From Sphingopyxis sp. (lineage in GTDB: Bacteria; Pseudomonadota; Alphaproteobacteria; Sphingomonadales; Sphingomonadaceae), in assembly GCF_016463645.1 (NCBI RefSeq), contig NZ_JAEMQX010000011.1, positions 1 through 57,935 of the forward strand: a stretch of DNA of 57,935 bases, given 5' to 3'. This document shows, piece after piece, positions 1 to 9,137 of the stretch; position 1 is the first letter of the stretch, and the number at the start of each line of letters is the position of its first letter. The position numbers were made by a program, and so were the translations under genes. The notes under the pieces were generated by a model. The model worked only from the letters and a program-made list of their open reading frames with translations. It was not told where the DNA came from and made no database searches.

Positions 1-1767
<1,767 letters not shown>

Positions 1768-1792
1768 CGTCGCCGCCCGCTGATGCTATGAG

Positions 1793-1822
1793 CGCCCGCC
1801 CCCTCGCCGGGGCGGGCGTTTT
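1793..1822 (+). terminator. Rho-independent terminator after acnA
   Basis: A perfect 10-bp GC stem (1793-1802 pairing with 1809-1818) closes a 6-base loop and runs directly into TTTT. It sits 25 bases after the acnA stop and just before the next gene's ribosome binding site. Confidence 0.85.
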
Positions 1823-1840
1823 CGTTTGGAGAAGGGCCGA

Positions 1841-2116
1841 ATGGACGCGGAAACCATCGTCATCGAGGTGATCGGCTGGGCCGCCGCCGCGATCATTCTT
1901 GCCGCCTATATCCTGCTGTCGCTCGGCAAACTCGAAGGTCGCAGCTACACCTACCAGTGGATGAACGTCATCGGTGCAGGCGGTTTTATCGTCAATTCGG
2001 GATATAATGGCGCGATCCCGTCGGCCGCGCTCAACGTCGTCTGGGCGGCAATGGGGATTTTCACGCTATGGGCCGTCCGGCGCGCGCGACAAGCGGCGCG
2101 CGCCACAGTCTCCTAG
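1841..2116 (+). CDS. Small CBU_0592-like membrane protein
   Basis: A 91-residue inner-membrane protein with three hydrophobic segments (about residues 7-27, 42-58 and 63-80) and a basic C-terminus. The pattern of an N-terminal helix, a short SLGKLEGRSYTYQ loop and a second helix beginning near NVIGAGGF matches small conserved membrane proteins annotated as the CBU_0592 family, whose function is unknown. The ATG at 1841 is preferred over the in-frame TTG at 1826 because a GGAGAAGGG ribosome binding site lies at 1828-1836. It stands alone between the acnA terminator and a stretch with no clear gene. Confidence 0.7.
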   Translation: MDAETIVIEVIGWAAAAIILAAYILLSLGKLEGRSYTYQWMNVIGAGGFIVNSGYNGAIPSAALNVVWAAMGIFTLWAVRRARQAARATVS

Positions 2117-2366
2117 GGCTTGGCCACGGCGTTCCAGACAGCAACCTTCGCGCGCATATCGCCCAGCATCTTGTTGAGCGCCTGACGATCGCAAACGATG
2201 CGACGCGTCACCACCGCACGATCGGGCGTGTCGCAATGATGGTATCGCCCTGCTTCGGTGCAGCGCTGACCACACGGTCTCCAGCAGGGCGGAAGAAAAA
2301 CGCGAGCAGGGGTTTCATCGCGTGACCTTTGATATCGGTTCTCCCTTAGTCCCGCCGCGGGCGGGA

Positions 2367-2864
2367 TCAAGCGACCCAGACGCCCGCATCCTTGTGCCAT
2401 TCCTCGATCGATTTTTCGGGATAGAGATCGAAGATTGCATCATCGAATCCGATATCGGGTTCGACCCAACCCGCCTTATATTTCAGCATCAGATGAACCC
2501 GCGACGATGGCACCGGCAAATCCGAATCGATCGCGCTCGCGAAAGGATGGACGAGGTCGGGCCAGCTGGGATCGTAGAGCCATAACACCGATCCGCACTT
2601 GCGGCAAAAGCGGCGCTCACCGCTCGACAGCTCACAATTCACATGCTCATCGTCCTCGATCCGCGCGCGATAAAGGCCGAGATGCTCCTCGCCATCGACC
2701 GTCAGGCTCTTTGCGTCGGCGCCAAGGTTGATTGCATAGCCTCCGCCGCCCTGTTGCTTGCGGCAGATCGAACAATAGCAGAGCTGGTACGGGACCGGCG
2801 TATGGCTCGCTACCGAAAAGCGAACTGCGCCGCACCGGCAGGAACCCTCGAGTTTGATCGGCAT
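2367..2864 (-). CDS. GFA family (glutathione-dependent formaldehyde-activating enzyme-like) protein
   Basis: A 165-residue protein with the GFA zinc-binding fold. The N-terminus shows GSCRCGAVRF (CxCG), then CYCSICRKQ (CxxC) and later RRFCRKCGSVLW (CxxC), which are the cysteine ligands of the family. GFA members bind zinc, and some catalyse adduct formation between glutathione and formaldehyde. For most family members, including this one, the substrate is unknown. The start at 2864 is supported by an AAAGGA ribosome binding site upstream. A 7-bp inverted repeat (2350-2356 with 2360-2366) lies immediately downstream of the stop but has no T-run. Confidence 0.85.
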   Translation of the reverse strand: MPIKLEGSCRCGAVRFSVASHTPVPYQLCYCSICRKQQGGGGYAINLGADAKSLTVDGEEHLGLYRARIEDDEHVNCELSSGERRFCRKCGSVLWLYDPSWPDLVHPFASAIDSDLPVPSSRVHLMLKYKAGWVEPDIGFDDAIFDLYPEKSIEEWHKDAGVWVA

Positions 2865-2922
2865 GGGTCGTCCTTTCGCGCCATGAATGACGGCTGGAAC
2901 GCGCGATCGAACGGAAAGTTCG

Positions 2923-2998
2923 TGGTGGGCGCTGACGGGCTCGAACCGCCGACCCTCTCGGTGTAAACGAGATGCTCTACCAACTGAGCTAAGCGCCC
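2923..2998 (-). tRNA. tRNA-Val (anticodon UAC)
   Basis: A complete 76-nt cloverleaf on the minus strand. The 7-bp acceptor stem is GGGCGCT paired with AGCGCCC. The anticodon loop TTTACAC gives anticodon TAC, and a GTTCGAGCC T-arm and an encoded CCA (2923-2925) are present. It lies just upstream of the GFA gene, which is transcribed in the same direction. Confidence 0.95.
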
Positions 2999-3070
2999 CC
3001 AAATGTCGCCATAAGCGGGAGTGCGGCCCCTGCCATAAGCCGAGGTCGCTGGCAAGTGATCCCTCGGGGC

Positions 3071-4042
3071 TCAGAGCCAGCCAATCCGCTTGAAACGCAA
3101 ATAGAGCATCAAGCAGATGCCGCCCATCGCGCCGACAATCAGCGGATAGCCGAAGGTCCAGCGAAGTTCGGGCATATGGTCGAAATTCATCCCGTAAATG
3201 CCGGCGATCGCGGTCGGCACCGCAAGGATTGCCGCCCAGGCGGCAAGCTGACGCGTGATCACACCCTGGCGCTGTTGTTCGAGCATGCCATTGGTCTCGA
3301 TCACCGAAGCCGCGATATCGCGCAGCCCGGCAAGGCGATATTCGGCGCGCTGCACATGGTCCCATATGTCGCGATAGAAGGGACGTACGGCAACGTCGAT
3401 GTTGGGCAGATCCTCGTCAGTCGCGAGACGCCCCGCGACTTCCTTCATCATTCCGACCAGACGCTGGAAGCGGATGATCTCGTGCCGCTGCTTGTAGAGA
3501 TGGCGGATTTCGGCAGCATCGAGCGGCGTGTCCATAACGCTGTCCTCGACCCCCAGCATCCGATCCTCGATCGCGTCGATAACCGGAAAATAGCCGTCGA
3601 CGATGAAATCGAGCACCGCATAGAGAACATAGTCAGGGCCGTGTGCAAGCTTCGCGGGCAGACTTTCGAGCCGCGCGCGAACATCGGTATGCGTGCGCGC
3701 CGACCCGTGCCGGACGCTGACGAAGAAATGCGGGCCGATGAAAAAGGCCGTCTCGCCCGGCTCGATTGTATCGCCGTCGAGATTCGCCGTGCGAGTGACC
3801 AGAAACAACTGATCACCATAGGTTTCGACCTTGGGCAACTGGTTCGCCTTCAGCGCGTCCTCGACCGCGAGCGGGTGGAGGCCGAAGCGTTTTGCGATGC
3901 CGGCCAGTTCGCCCGGCGTGGGCTCGTAGAGGCCGAGCCAGAAGAAATCGCCGGGATCGCAATCTTCGGGGATCGCCTCGTCCGGACCGAGATCGCGAAC
4001 GAGTTTGCCATCATGATAAACGCGGGCGGCCATGATCGGCAT
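3071..4042 (-). CDS. corA: CorA-family magnesium/divalent cation transporter
   Basis: A 323-residue CorA-type channel for Mg2+ or a related divalent cation. It has a large N-terminal cytoplasmic domain with long helices (rich in Glu/Arg, about residues 140-250) and two C-terminal membrane segments. The signature YGMNF follows the first membrane segment (AAILAVPTAIAGIYGMNF), as required for the selectivity loop. The protein ends in a basic tail (RFKRIGWL). The ATG at 4042 has GGGAG about 10 bases upstream. An internal ATG at 4033 has none. Zinc-exporting ZntB proteins share the fold, so the substrate is not settled. Confidence 0.88.
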   Translation of the reverse strand: MPIMAARVYHDGKLVRDLGPDEAIPEDCDPGDFFWLGLYEPTPGELAGIAKRFGLHPLAVEDALKANQLPKVETYGDQLFLVTRTANLDGDTIEPGETAFFIGPHFFVSVRHGSARTHTDVRARLESLPAKLAHGPDYVLYAVLDFIVDGYFPVIDAIEDRMLGVEDSVMDTPLDAAEIRHLYKQRHEIIRFQRLVGMMKEVAGRLATDEDLPNIDVAVRPFYRDIWDHVQRAEYRLAGLRDIAASVIETNGMLEQQRQGVITRQLAAWAAILAVPTAIAGIYGMNFDHMPELRWTFGYPLIVGAMGGICLMLYLRFKRIGWL

Positions 4043-4116
4043 TTTGCGGAAACTCCCATACGTGCAGCGCCTACATAGTGTGCGCCGCACGGAAGGGAAA
4101 TCACCTGTCAAGCGGG

Positions 4117-4626
4117 CTAGATGCCCCGGCTGTCATAAGCCCACTGCAGCAGCGCCTGCCGCTGCTTCGGGCGGCAAAAGGGATCGCCCGGTTCGCAATG
4201 CTTTCGAACTTGCGCCGCGTGGCGCCGGAACGCGCGCCATCGTGCGATCTGGCGCCGATCCTCGTCGGGCATCCGCCGCCCCGAATAATAGCGGCAATAC
4301 CATTGGAACCAGCCGCGCGGATCGTCGGGATGAATCCATCCTTTTTCGACCCATATCCGCAGCGGCACGCTCGCCCTGATACCGAAATAATTGAGCGAGC
4401 AATCAGCGCGCTCGGGCGCAAGCTTCGCATTCTCAAACCAGCTTGCCGGGAATTCGGCGATGCAGTCTGTCATATATTTACCGCAGAACACGCCCAGCTT
4501 CAGCATCTCGGCGGGCGTAAGCCCGGGTTCGAAATCGGCATCGAAAGCACGCCCCATCGGCGCCGTGCGTCGATAACGATAGCCCTTCTGCATCCGGTCG
4601 TTCACGACCACGACTTCGCTCTTCAT
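4117..4626 (-). CDS. Conserved hypothetical protein
   Basis: A 169-residue soluble protein with no transmembrane segment, signal peptide or recognised catalytic motif. It is rich in aromatic residues and Arg, with conserved-looking patches (GRAFDADFEPGLTPAEMLKLG, WIHPDDPRGWFQWYCRYY) and a basic C-terminal region containing CEPGDPFCRPKQRQAL. The coding pattern is strong, and the protein resembles a widely distributed conserved protein of unknown function. It is transcribed in the same direction as the corA-like and wHTH genes but is separated from both by short gaps. Confidence 0.7.
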   Translation of the reverse strand: MKSEVVVVNDRMQKGYRYRRTAPMGRAFDADFEPGLTPAEMLKLGVFCGKYMTDCIAEFPASWFENAKLAPERADCSLNYFGIRASVPLRIWVEKGWIHPDDPRGWFQWYCRYYSGRRMPDEDRRQIARWRAFRRHAAQVRKHCEPGDPFCRPKQRQALLQWAYDSRGI

Positions 4627-4664
4627 CGAGCGAGGCTAGCGCGCCTCTTCCCGCCCGGCCATGG

Positions 4665-5720
4665 CTATTCGTCGAGCGCCTCGAAATAGCGGGCAAGCGA
4701 ATCCGAGGTCCCCTCGGCGAGTGCGATGAAGATACGGCGCCCGTCGTGCGGATCGTCTTCGCGCAGGAAAAGCCCGGCGTCGGTCATCGTCTTGATCCAG
4801 CGCAGCGCAGTCGTCGCCGGGACCGCAGCGGCGATGCACAGGCTCGACACCGATACGGGCTGACGCTCTAGCCGTGCCGCATACAGGTCGAGCAGCATGT
4901 CCCAAGCCGGGTCGGCGAACAGGTCGGCGGGGAAATACTGCTCGCGCATCCTTCGCTGGCGCAGCATCCGCCGTACCTGCTTGGCGCGCTGCCGGTCGAG
5001 CAGCCGCTCTTCCGGTACGAAGCTGCGCGGCATGGCGGTGTAATCGCGCGACGGAGCGCGGACGTGACCCGGATGATCGGTTGAATCCTCATTCCACGGT
5101 GCGAAGCCCGTCGGCGTGCCTGGAAGCCCGCCCCTTTGCCCCGCAAGATCGCCAAGAAGGCGCGAGATGCGCGCGACTTCTTCCTGCAGCCGGTCGATCC
5201 GCTCCATCGCGTCGTCGCGCGCGATATCGTGGACCACCCCATACCGGTTACGCCGCGCTGCCGCGAGAGCGACGAGCTTGTCGGCCGGATCGGCATCGAC
5301 GAGCAATTGGACTTGAAGCGATGCGGGGAGAACGGCCGCAACCCGGTCGAGCGCCAACAGCGACGTTTCGCAAATCAGGTTGCAGCCCCTCTCGTTCAGC
5401 GCCGCGCATATTTGGGCCAGCGTTTCGTCTTTCACCGCATCCGCTGCGGACAACCAGACTATGTCGAGCGTGGCCGCCTGCCGGATATGAGCCGCTGCGC
5501 CCGATGCGGGGAGTATGCTCGCCAAGCGTATGTCAGGGAGGAAGACCAAGTCTGGCAAATCCGCCTCCTGCCCGACCAGCAGAAGTGACGATGCGAGACT
5601 TTCGGGAATATATCCACCGATCGTTTCGGGAGGCCCTGCATCTCCTGCGCCGAAACCGCCGCGCAGCAATGTCGGCGCATCGATTCCGATCTCTATCCCA
5701 TCGTTCCTCATGATTGCCAT
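4665..5720 (-). CDS. Winged-helix DNA-binding protein with long N-terminal region
   Basis: A 351-residue protein. The C-terminal ~90 residues look like a MarR-type winged helix: SVSSLCIAAAVPATTALRWIK is the helix-turn-helix and DPHDGRRIFIAL the wing. Residues ~1-150 have an alternating alpha/beta pattern like a sensory or receiver-like domain, followed by a short coiled coil (DDAMERIDRLQEEVARIS) that could dimerise it. Similar architectures occur as conserved regulators in sphingomonads, but the target is unknown. The ATG at 5720 has a weak SD, and the one at 5711 is a possible alternative. The left end of the IS element lies about 45 bp upstream and may have displaced the native promoter. 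Confidence 0.72.
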   Translation of the reverse strand: MAIMRNDGIEIGIDAPTLLRGGFGAGDAGPPETIGGYIPESLASSLLLVGQEADLPDLVFLPDIRLASILPASGAAAHIRQAATLDIVWLSAADAVKDETLAQICAALNERGCNLICETSLLALDRVAAVLPASLQVQLLVDADPADKLVALAAARRNRYGVVHDIARDDAMERIDRLQEEVARISRLLGDLAGQRGGLPGTPTGFAPWNEDSTDHPGHVRAPSRDYTAMPRSFVPEERLLDRQRAKQVRRMLRQRRMREQYFPADLFADPAWDMLLDLYAARLERQPVSVSSLCIAAAVPATTALRWIKTMTDAGLFLREDDPHDGRRIFIALAEGTSDSLARYFEALDE

Positions 5721-5814
5721 CCCCGTTTCTATCGCTCCGCCATGGCGTAACTATGTCGTCATTTCGGGTATTTATCCCCTTGCGACAAGTAAGCGATTCT
5801 GCTATACAAAATGC

Positions 5815-6687
5815 ATGAGCAAGACCCCGACCCTTCGCCAGTTTCAGGACCGCTTTCCGACTGAGGAAAGCTGCCTAGATCACTTGATGCGCGTCCGTTG
5901 GGGCGAGCGCCACGACTGCGAAAAATGCGGCAAGAACGCAAAGTTCTACCGCGTCGCCAAGCGTCGCAGCTACGCCTGCGAATGGTGCGGTCATCAGGTC
6001 TATCCGACTGCCGGCACGCCGTTCGATCGCACGCGCACCAGCCTGCGTGACTGGTTCTTCGTGATGTTTCTCTTCTGCTCGTCGCGCCACGGCGTTGCGG
6101 CCAAGGAAGTCGAGCGTCAGATCGGCGTGACCTACAAGACCGCCTGGCGCATGTGCCATGAGATTCGCAAATATATGGCACTGGTCGATGGCGACGGTCC
6201 GCTTGGTGGCTTCACGAAGCACGTGGAGGTCGACGAGACTTGGGTTGGCGGTCAAGTCGACCAGTCAGAGGGTCGCATGTCGAACAAGACGATCGTTGTC
6301 GGTCTCGCGGAACGCGGCGGCAAGGTGATGACAAAGGTCGTGCCTGACCAGCGTCGCGCAACGCTGCTCCCGATCATCAAAGAGAACGTCAAGCGTCACA
6401 GCATCGTCCATACCGACGAAGCGGGTGCCTATCTGACGGTCGGCGGTGAAGGGTTCTACCATATGACGGTGAACCACGGTGCAGGGCAGTATGTCTGCCC
6501 GAAAGGCTCGTCGGTGAACCTGATCGAAGGTTTCTGGTCGATGCTAAAGCGTGGCATCAACGGAACGCATATTCACGTCAGCCGTCAGCATCTTTCGAAG
6601 TATCTTGGTGAGTTCGAGTTTCGCTGGAACATGCGGAAGACTCCGCATCTGATGCTGGATCGCCTGATGCTTTCTTTCGTGCGCTGA
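5815..6687 (+). CDS. IS1595-family transposase (ISXO2-like DDE)
   Basis: A 290-residue transposase. The N-terminal zinc ribbon (CEKCGKNAKFY ... CEWCGHQVYPTAGTPF, residues ~40-75) binds the ends. It is followed by a helix-turn-helix-like stretch (GVTYKTAWRMCHEIRKYM). The ISXO2-like DDE domain shows VEVDETWVGG (first Asp), VHTDEAGAY (second Asp) and NLIEGFWSMLKRGI (Glu), so all catalytic residues appear present and the gene looks intact. The ATG at 5815 fits the usual family N-terminus. Upstream in-frame sequence is antisense to the wHTH gene. Confidence 0.92.
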   Translation: MSKTPTLRQFQDRFPTEESCLDHLMRVRWGERHDCEKCGKNAKFYRVAKRRSYACEWCGHQVYPTAGTPFDRTRTSLRDWFFVMFLFCSSRHGVAAKEVERQIGVTYKTAWRMCHEIRKYMALVDGDGPLGGFTKHVEVDETWVGGQVDQSEGRMSNKTIVVGLAERGGKVMTKVVPDQRRATLLPIIKENVKRHSIVHTDEAGAYLTVGGEGFYHMTVNHGAGQYVCPKGSSVNLIEGFWSMLKRGINGTHIHVSRQHLSKYLGEFEFRWNMRKTPHLMLDRLMLSFVR

Positions 6688-6763
6688 CGGGGGCTTCGCC
6701 GTGCGCCATGGCGCCTAGCAGAGCGTCGAAGCGGTCGTTGGGGTTAGTTGCTTGCTCGGTCAT
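6578..6763 (-). CDS. Possible small IS-associated protein, antisense to transposase 3' end
   Basis: A 61-residue hydrophilic protein starting MTEQATNPNDRFDALLGAM and ending in a Ser/Thr/Asp-rich tail. It overlaps the last 110 bases of the transposase gene on the opposite strand and lies inside the predicted element. Comparable short DRFDALL proteins are, from memory, found beside IS1595-type transposases in sphingomonads, which argues against chance. No function is known. An antisense shadow cannot be excluded. Confidence 0.45.
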   Translation of the reverse strand: MTEQATNPNDRFDALLGAMAHGEAPVSARKKASGDPASDAESSACSSETRTHQDTSKDADG

Positions 6764-6808
6764 GAAGGGGTTGTATCCTATTTGCAGGAAACTGTCATAG
6801 GAGGCGAT

Positions 6809-6955
6809 ATGCATGTCACCATGGATGACTTAGATCATCGACTGCGGAAGCTAGAGAGACTGGTCGAAAAGATTGCCGAGAAGGTAGGCGTCGAATCCGA
6901 TCCGCCGCGTCCTTATCGCTCCAGGCCGCGGATACGCATTCACCGGTCGAACTAG
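6809..6955 (+). CDS. Small coiled-coil hypothetical protein
   Basis: A 48-residue protein with a near-consensus AGGAGG ribosome binding site at 6799-6804, 4 bases before the ATG. The N-terminal half (MDDLDHRLRKLERLVEKIAEKVG) has a heptad pattern of Leu/Val that predicts a short coiled coil. The C-terminal half is Arg/Pro-rich. It lies just outside the IS right end and converges on the next gene 5 bases away. The function is unknown. The strong SD is the main support for calling it. Confidence 0.5.
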   Translation: MHVTMDDLDHRLRKLERLVEKIAEKVGVESDPPRPYRSRPRIRIHRSN

Positions 6956-6959
6956 GAAA

Positions 6960-7874
6960 TTAGCGTGCCATCCATCCGTTAGGACCCAAATCTCGATGGG
7001 GAGGACTGGATGGCGACGGCTCCTTCGGCAAGCGCCAATTTTGTTCGACAGCCTGTTTGTCGACCCGTAGCGTCCAGTACTTGTTGGCAAGAATATCATG
7101 CGAAACGTGCTGCTCTGCGTCGGTGTGATCAAGGGCATCCGATGCGTCGACCGCAGCATTGTTATTCAGACGATAATCCCGCCAATAGTCGGCTGGAATT
7201 TTGGTCCAAACTTCGCTGCAGGTCAGCGGCGCTTTCATGTGCGCGGGGCTGATACCTTGCCGACCCCAAATTTGAACTCGACCGTCTAGCGCCGCTTGGC
7301 GAAGTTGAGTGCGGGATTTCGCAAAATGTGTGGCAGCATCGTCGCCAATAACCTGCGCGATGTGTGCTAGGGCCTGCCAAGCGGCATAATCGGGACAGCG
7401 ATCTGCTTTCACATAACGCGCTAGACCGGGTGGAGTGGCTGATAACGGGTTTATTTGAGAACCACTGTCCAGCCTCGCGAACGCCCGGCTCAACCCTTCG
7501 TTGAGTTTATCAATATCATATTTGTAGGGACGTTCAGGCTTTGCGGGTTCGGCCATGATGCCGTTGTTTATCGTCACAGGGCCGTGGATTGGACCGCTAA
7601 ATGCTGGAGAGTTGGAGCCGCTAGTCGAGGCCGAACCGTCCGTACTGTTATCGGGAGCATCGTCGCGATCCCAAAAAACATAAGCCACAAAAATCACGCA
7701 TATCGCGAACAAAAGCCACGGCGCATAGATCGGGGGATCTGCTATCATCTTAGCAACCCATCCTGCGTCTTCTGGCAGGTCCTTCGCCGTGGTAAGAGTT
7801 GAGTATAGTCCCCACGGTCCAGAGATAAGAATCCCAGTCCCGCCTCCGATGAATTTATTGCGCCGGTTCCCCAT
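6960..7874 (-). CDS. Hypothetical membrane-anchored protein
   Basis: A 304-residue protein not recognised as any family. It has a Gly-rich N-terminal hydrophobic patch (GGGTGILISGPWGLYSTL, residues ~10-27) and a clear membrane helix (APWLLFAICVIFVAYVFW, ~51-68). A Ser/Asp-rich linker follows, with FSGPIHGPVTINNG near residue 93, then a ~190-residue soluble domain containing an Ala/Gln-rich helical region and Trp-rich segments. Codon use is less GC-biased than its neighbours and it stands next to an IS, so it is probably acquired. The topology suggests a cytoplasmic or periplasmic effector domain tethered to the inner membrane. Confidence 0.6.
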   Translation of the reverse strand: MGNRRNKFIGGGTGILISGPWGLYSTLTTAKDLPEDAGWVAKMIADPPIYAPWLLFAICVIFVAYVFWDRDDAPDNSTDGSASTSGSNSPAFSGPIHGPVTINNGIMAEPAKPERPYKYDIDKLNEGLSRAFARLDSGSQINPLSATPPGLARYVKADRCPDYAAWQALAHIAQVIGDDAATHFAKSRTQLRQAALDGRVQIWGRQGISPAHMKAPLTCSEVWTKIPADYWRDYRLNNNAAVDASDALDHTDAEQHVSHDILANKYWTLRVDKQAVEQNWRLPKEPSPSSPPHRDLGPNGWMAR

Positions 7875-8123
7875 CCGCCTCGCATACCAGTAGTTGTGTG
7901 AGATGTCATGCTACTTGTCCGAAAGGGATAAACACCTCATTTCGGCGGCATTCACCTTTTGTTCATTCCTGTTTGCTGCCAATCCGGACCCAAGCGCACT
8001 ACCAGCATGAGATCGGCGTTATGTCGGCCCGAACAGAATGGTCCATTTTGGACATGATTTGTTCTCACCGTCAATATTTTATTGAGGCTTGCGAATCCGG
8101 CAGCGCCGCGACAGTCGGGGATC

Positions 8124-8705
8124 ATGGTTCGCGGCTTGCCCTCTCTTGCCCGTTTGCGATGGCGGCGGCGATTTCGTACGCTTGCCGCGCTGGTGCTGCT
8201 TGCGATATTCGCCTTTGCCGCATGGATATGGTTGCCCGCGCGGGTCACGACGGTGCCACTTGTCCACATCATCGACGGCGATAGCCTGACGGTGCGGCAC
8301 GATGATGCGGCGCTGGCGATCCGGCTGACCGGTATCGATGCCGTCGAATATCGGCAGGATTGCGCGCGTGCCGATGCGAGCCGCTGGCCGTGCGGCAGCG
8401 AAGCCCGCACCATGCTGGAAAAGCTGGCGGGCGGCGGGCCGCTCCATTGCGAGGTCGCGGCGAAAGATCGCTATGATCGCACCCTCGCCGCGTGCCGTAC
8501 CCGCCCGTTCCCCGACGGGGTCGACCTGGGCGCAGAGATGGTCCGCTTGGGCGGGGCGATCGCAACCACCGACGCCTATATGGTCGAAGAGACGGAAGCA
8601 CAGGCGAAGCGGCGCGGCATCTGGCAAGGGGACTTCGTCCGTCCCGCCGAATGGCGCGCGACGCACGAACGGACAAGCGCGGCGCTGGCGCCGCCCGACG
8701 GGTAG
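8124..8705 (+). CDS. Membrane-anchored thermonuclease-like (SNase) protein
   Basis: A 193-residue protein with a basic N-terminus, one membrane helix (TLAALVLLAIFAFAAWIWL, residues ~19-37) and a staphylococcal-nuclease-like OB fold: VPLVHIIDGDSLTV, then IRLTGIDAVEYRQDC, then KDRYDRTLAACR. The Asp residues of DGD, the GIDA Asp and the Arg of YDRTL match the Ca2+ and phosphate ligands of the family. It probably acts as a periplasmic nuclease. The ATG at 8124, with GGGG just upstream, is preferred to the TTG at 8082. Confidence 0.85.
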   Translation: MVRGLPSLARLRWRRRFRTLAALVLLAIFAFAAWIWLPARVTTVPLVHIIDGDSLTVRHDDAALAIRLTGIDAVEYRQDCARADASRWPCGSEARTMLEKLAGGGPLHCEVAAKDRYDRTLAACRTRPFPDGVDLGAEMVRLGGAIATTDAYMVEETEAQAKRRGIWQGDFVRPAEWRATHERTSAALAPPDG

Positions 8706-8756
8706 CGAAAAACGCGCCCGCTATGCCTAGCCGCCGTTTCGGGCTAGGGCGAGCGC

Positions 8757-9137
8757 ATGAATAGCCTGTTTCCTGTCATGATCGGCGGCGCCGTTGGCGC
8801 CGGAGCCCGCCATCTGGTGGGGCAGGCGATGCTCGCGCGGCTCGGTCCCGGCTTTCCTTGGTGGACACTATCGATCAATATCGCCGGCAGCCTCTTGATG
8901 GGTCTGCTCGTCGGCGCTCTCGCGCGCAGCAGCGACGGAGGCGAAACCACACGTCTTTTCATTGGCGTCGGGGTCCTCGGCGGCTTTACCACTTTCTCTT
9001 CTTTCAGCATGGAATTCTGGATGCTCTTCGAACGCGGTCAAAATGCTCAGGCGGTCGTCTATGCACTTGCGTCGGCGACCGGCGCGATTGTCGCCTGCGG
9101 CCTCGGCCTGTTCATCATGCGGCAGGTGCCGGCATGA
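8757..9137 (+). CDS. crcB: Fluoride channel CrcB/Fluc
   Basis: A 126-residue four-helix membrane protein that exports fluoride as a dual-topology dimer. GGAVGAGARHL in helix 1, the NIAGSLLMG segment and the helix-3 break GVLGGFTTFSSFSME (central Na+ site and Phe-box) are all present, and the length is typical. No fluoride riboswitch is visible in the 51-bp gap upstream. Its last 4 bases overlap the start of the pseudouridine synthase gene (ATGA), implying translational coupling. Confidence 0.95.
   Translation: MNSLFPVMIGGAVGAGARHLVGQAMLARLGPGFPWWTLSINIAGSLLMGLLVGALARSSDGGETTRLFIGVGVLGGFTTFSSFSMEFWMLFERGQNAQAVVYALASATGAIVACGLGLFIMRQVPA

Larger units (their letters stand above)
5766..6781 (+). 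mobile_element. IS1595-family insertion sequence (approximate ends)
   Basis: Encodes one IS1595-type transposase plus a possible small antisense ORF. The proposed ends are imperfect inverted sequences: GGGTATTTATCCCCTTG at 5766-5782 against the reverse complement of 6765-6778 (GGATACAACCCCTT), sharing a CCCCTT core. No convincing 8-bp target duplication is visible, so the borders are uncertain by some tens of bases. Confidence 0.6.

Noticed and set aside
2113..2400. Minus-strand ORF of 95 codons between the small membrane gene and the GFA gene
   Set aside because: The N-terminal part has no plausible start. A better start (ATG near 2322) stops early in another frame. It could be a frameshifted remnant, but evidence is too weak.
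7940..7980. GTTC-type repeat resembling an alphaproteobacterial LexA box
   Set aside because: The second half-site is GTTT with a 6-base spacer, not GTTC with 7; no match.
8706..8756. Possible fluoride riboswitch before crcB
   Set aside because: The 51-bp gap is too short and lacks the conserved crcB-motif pseudoknot sequence.
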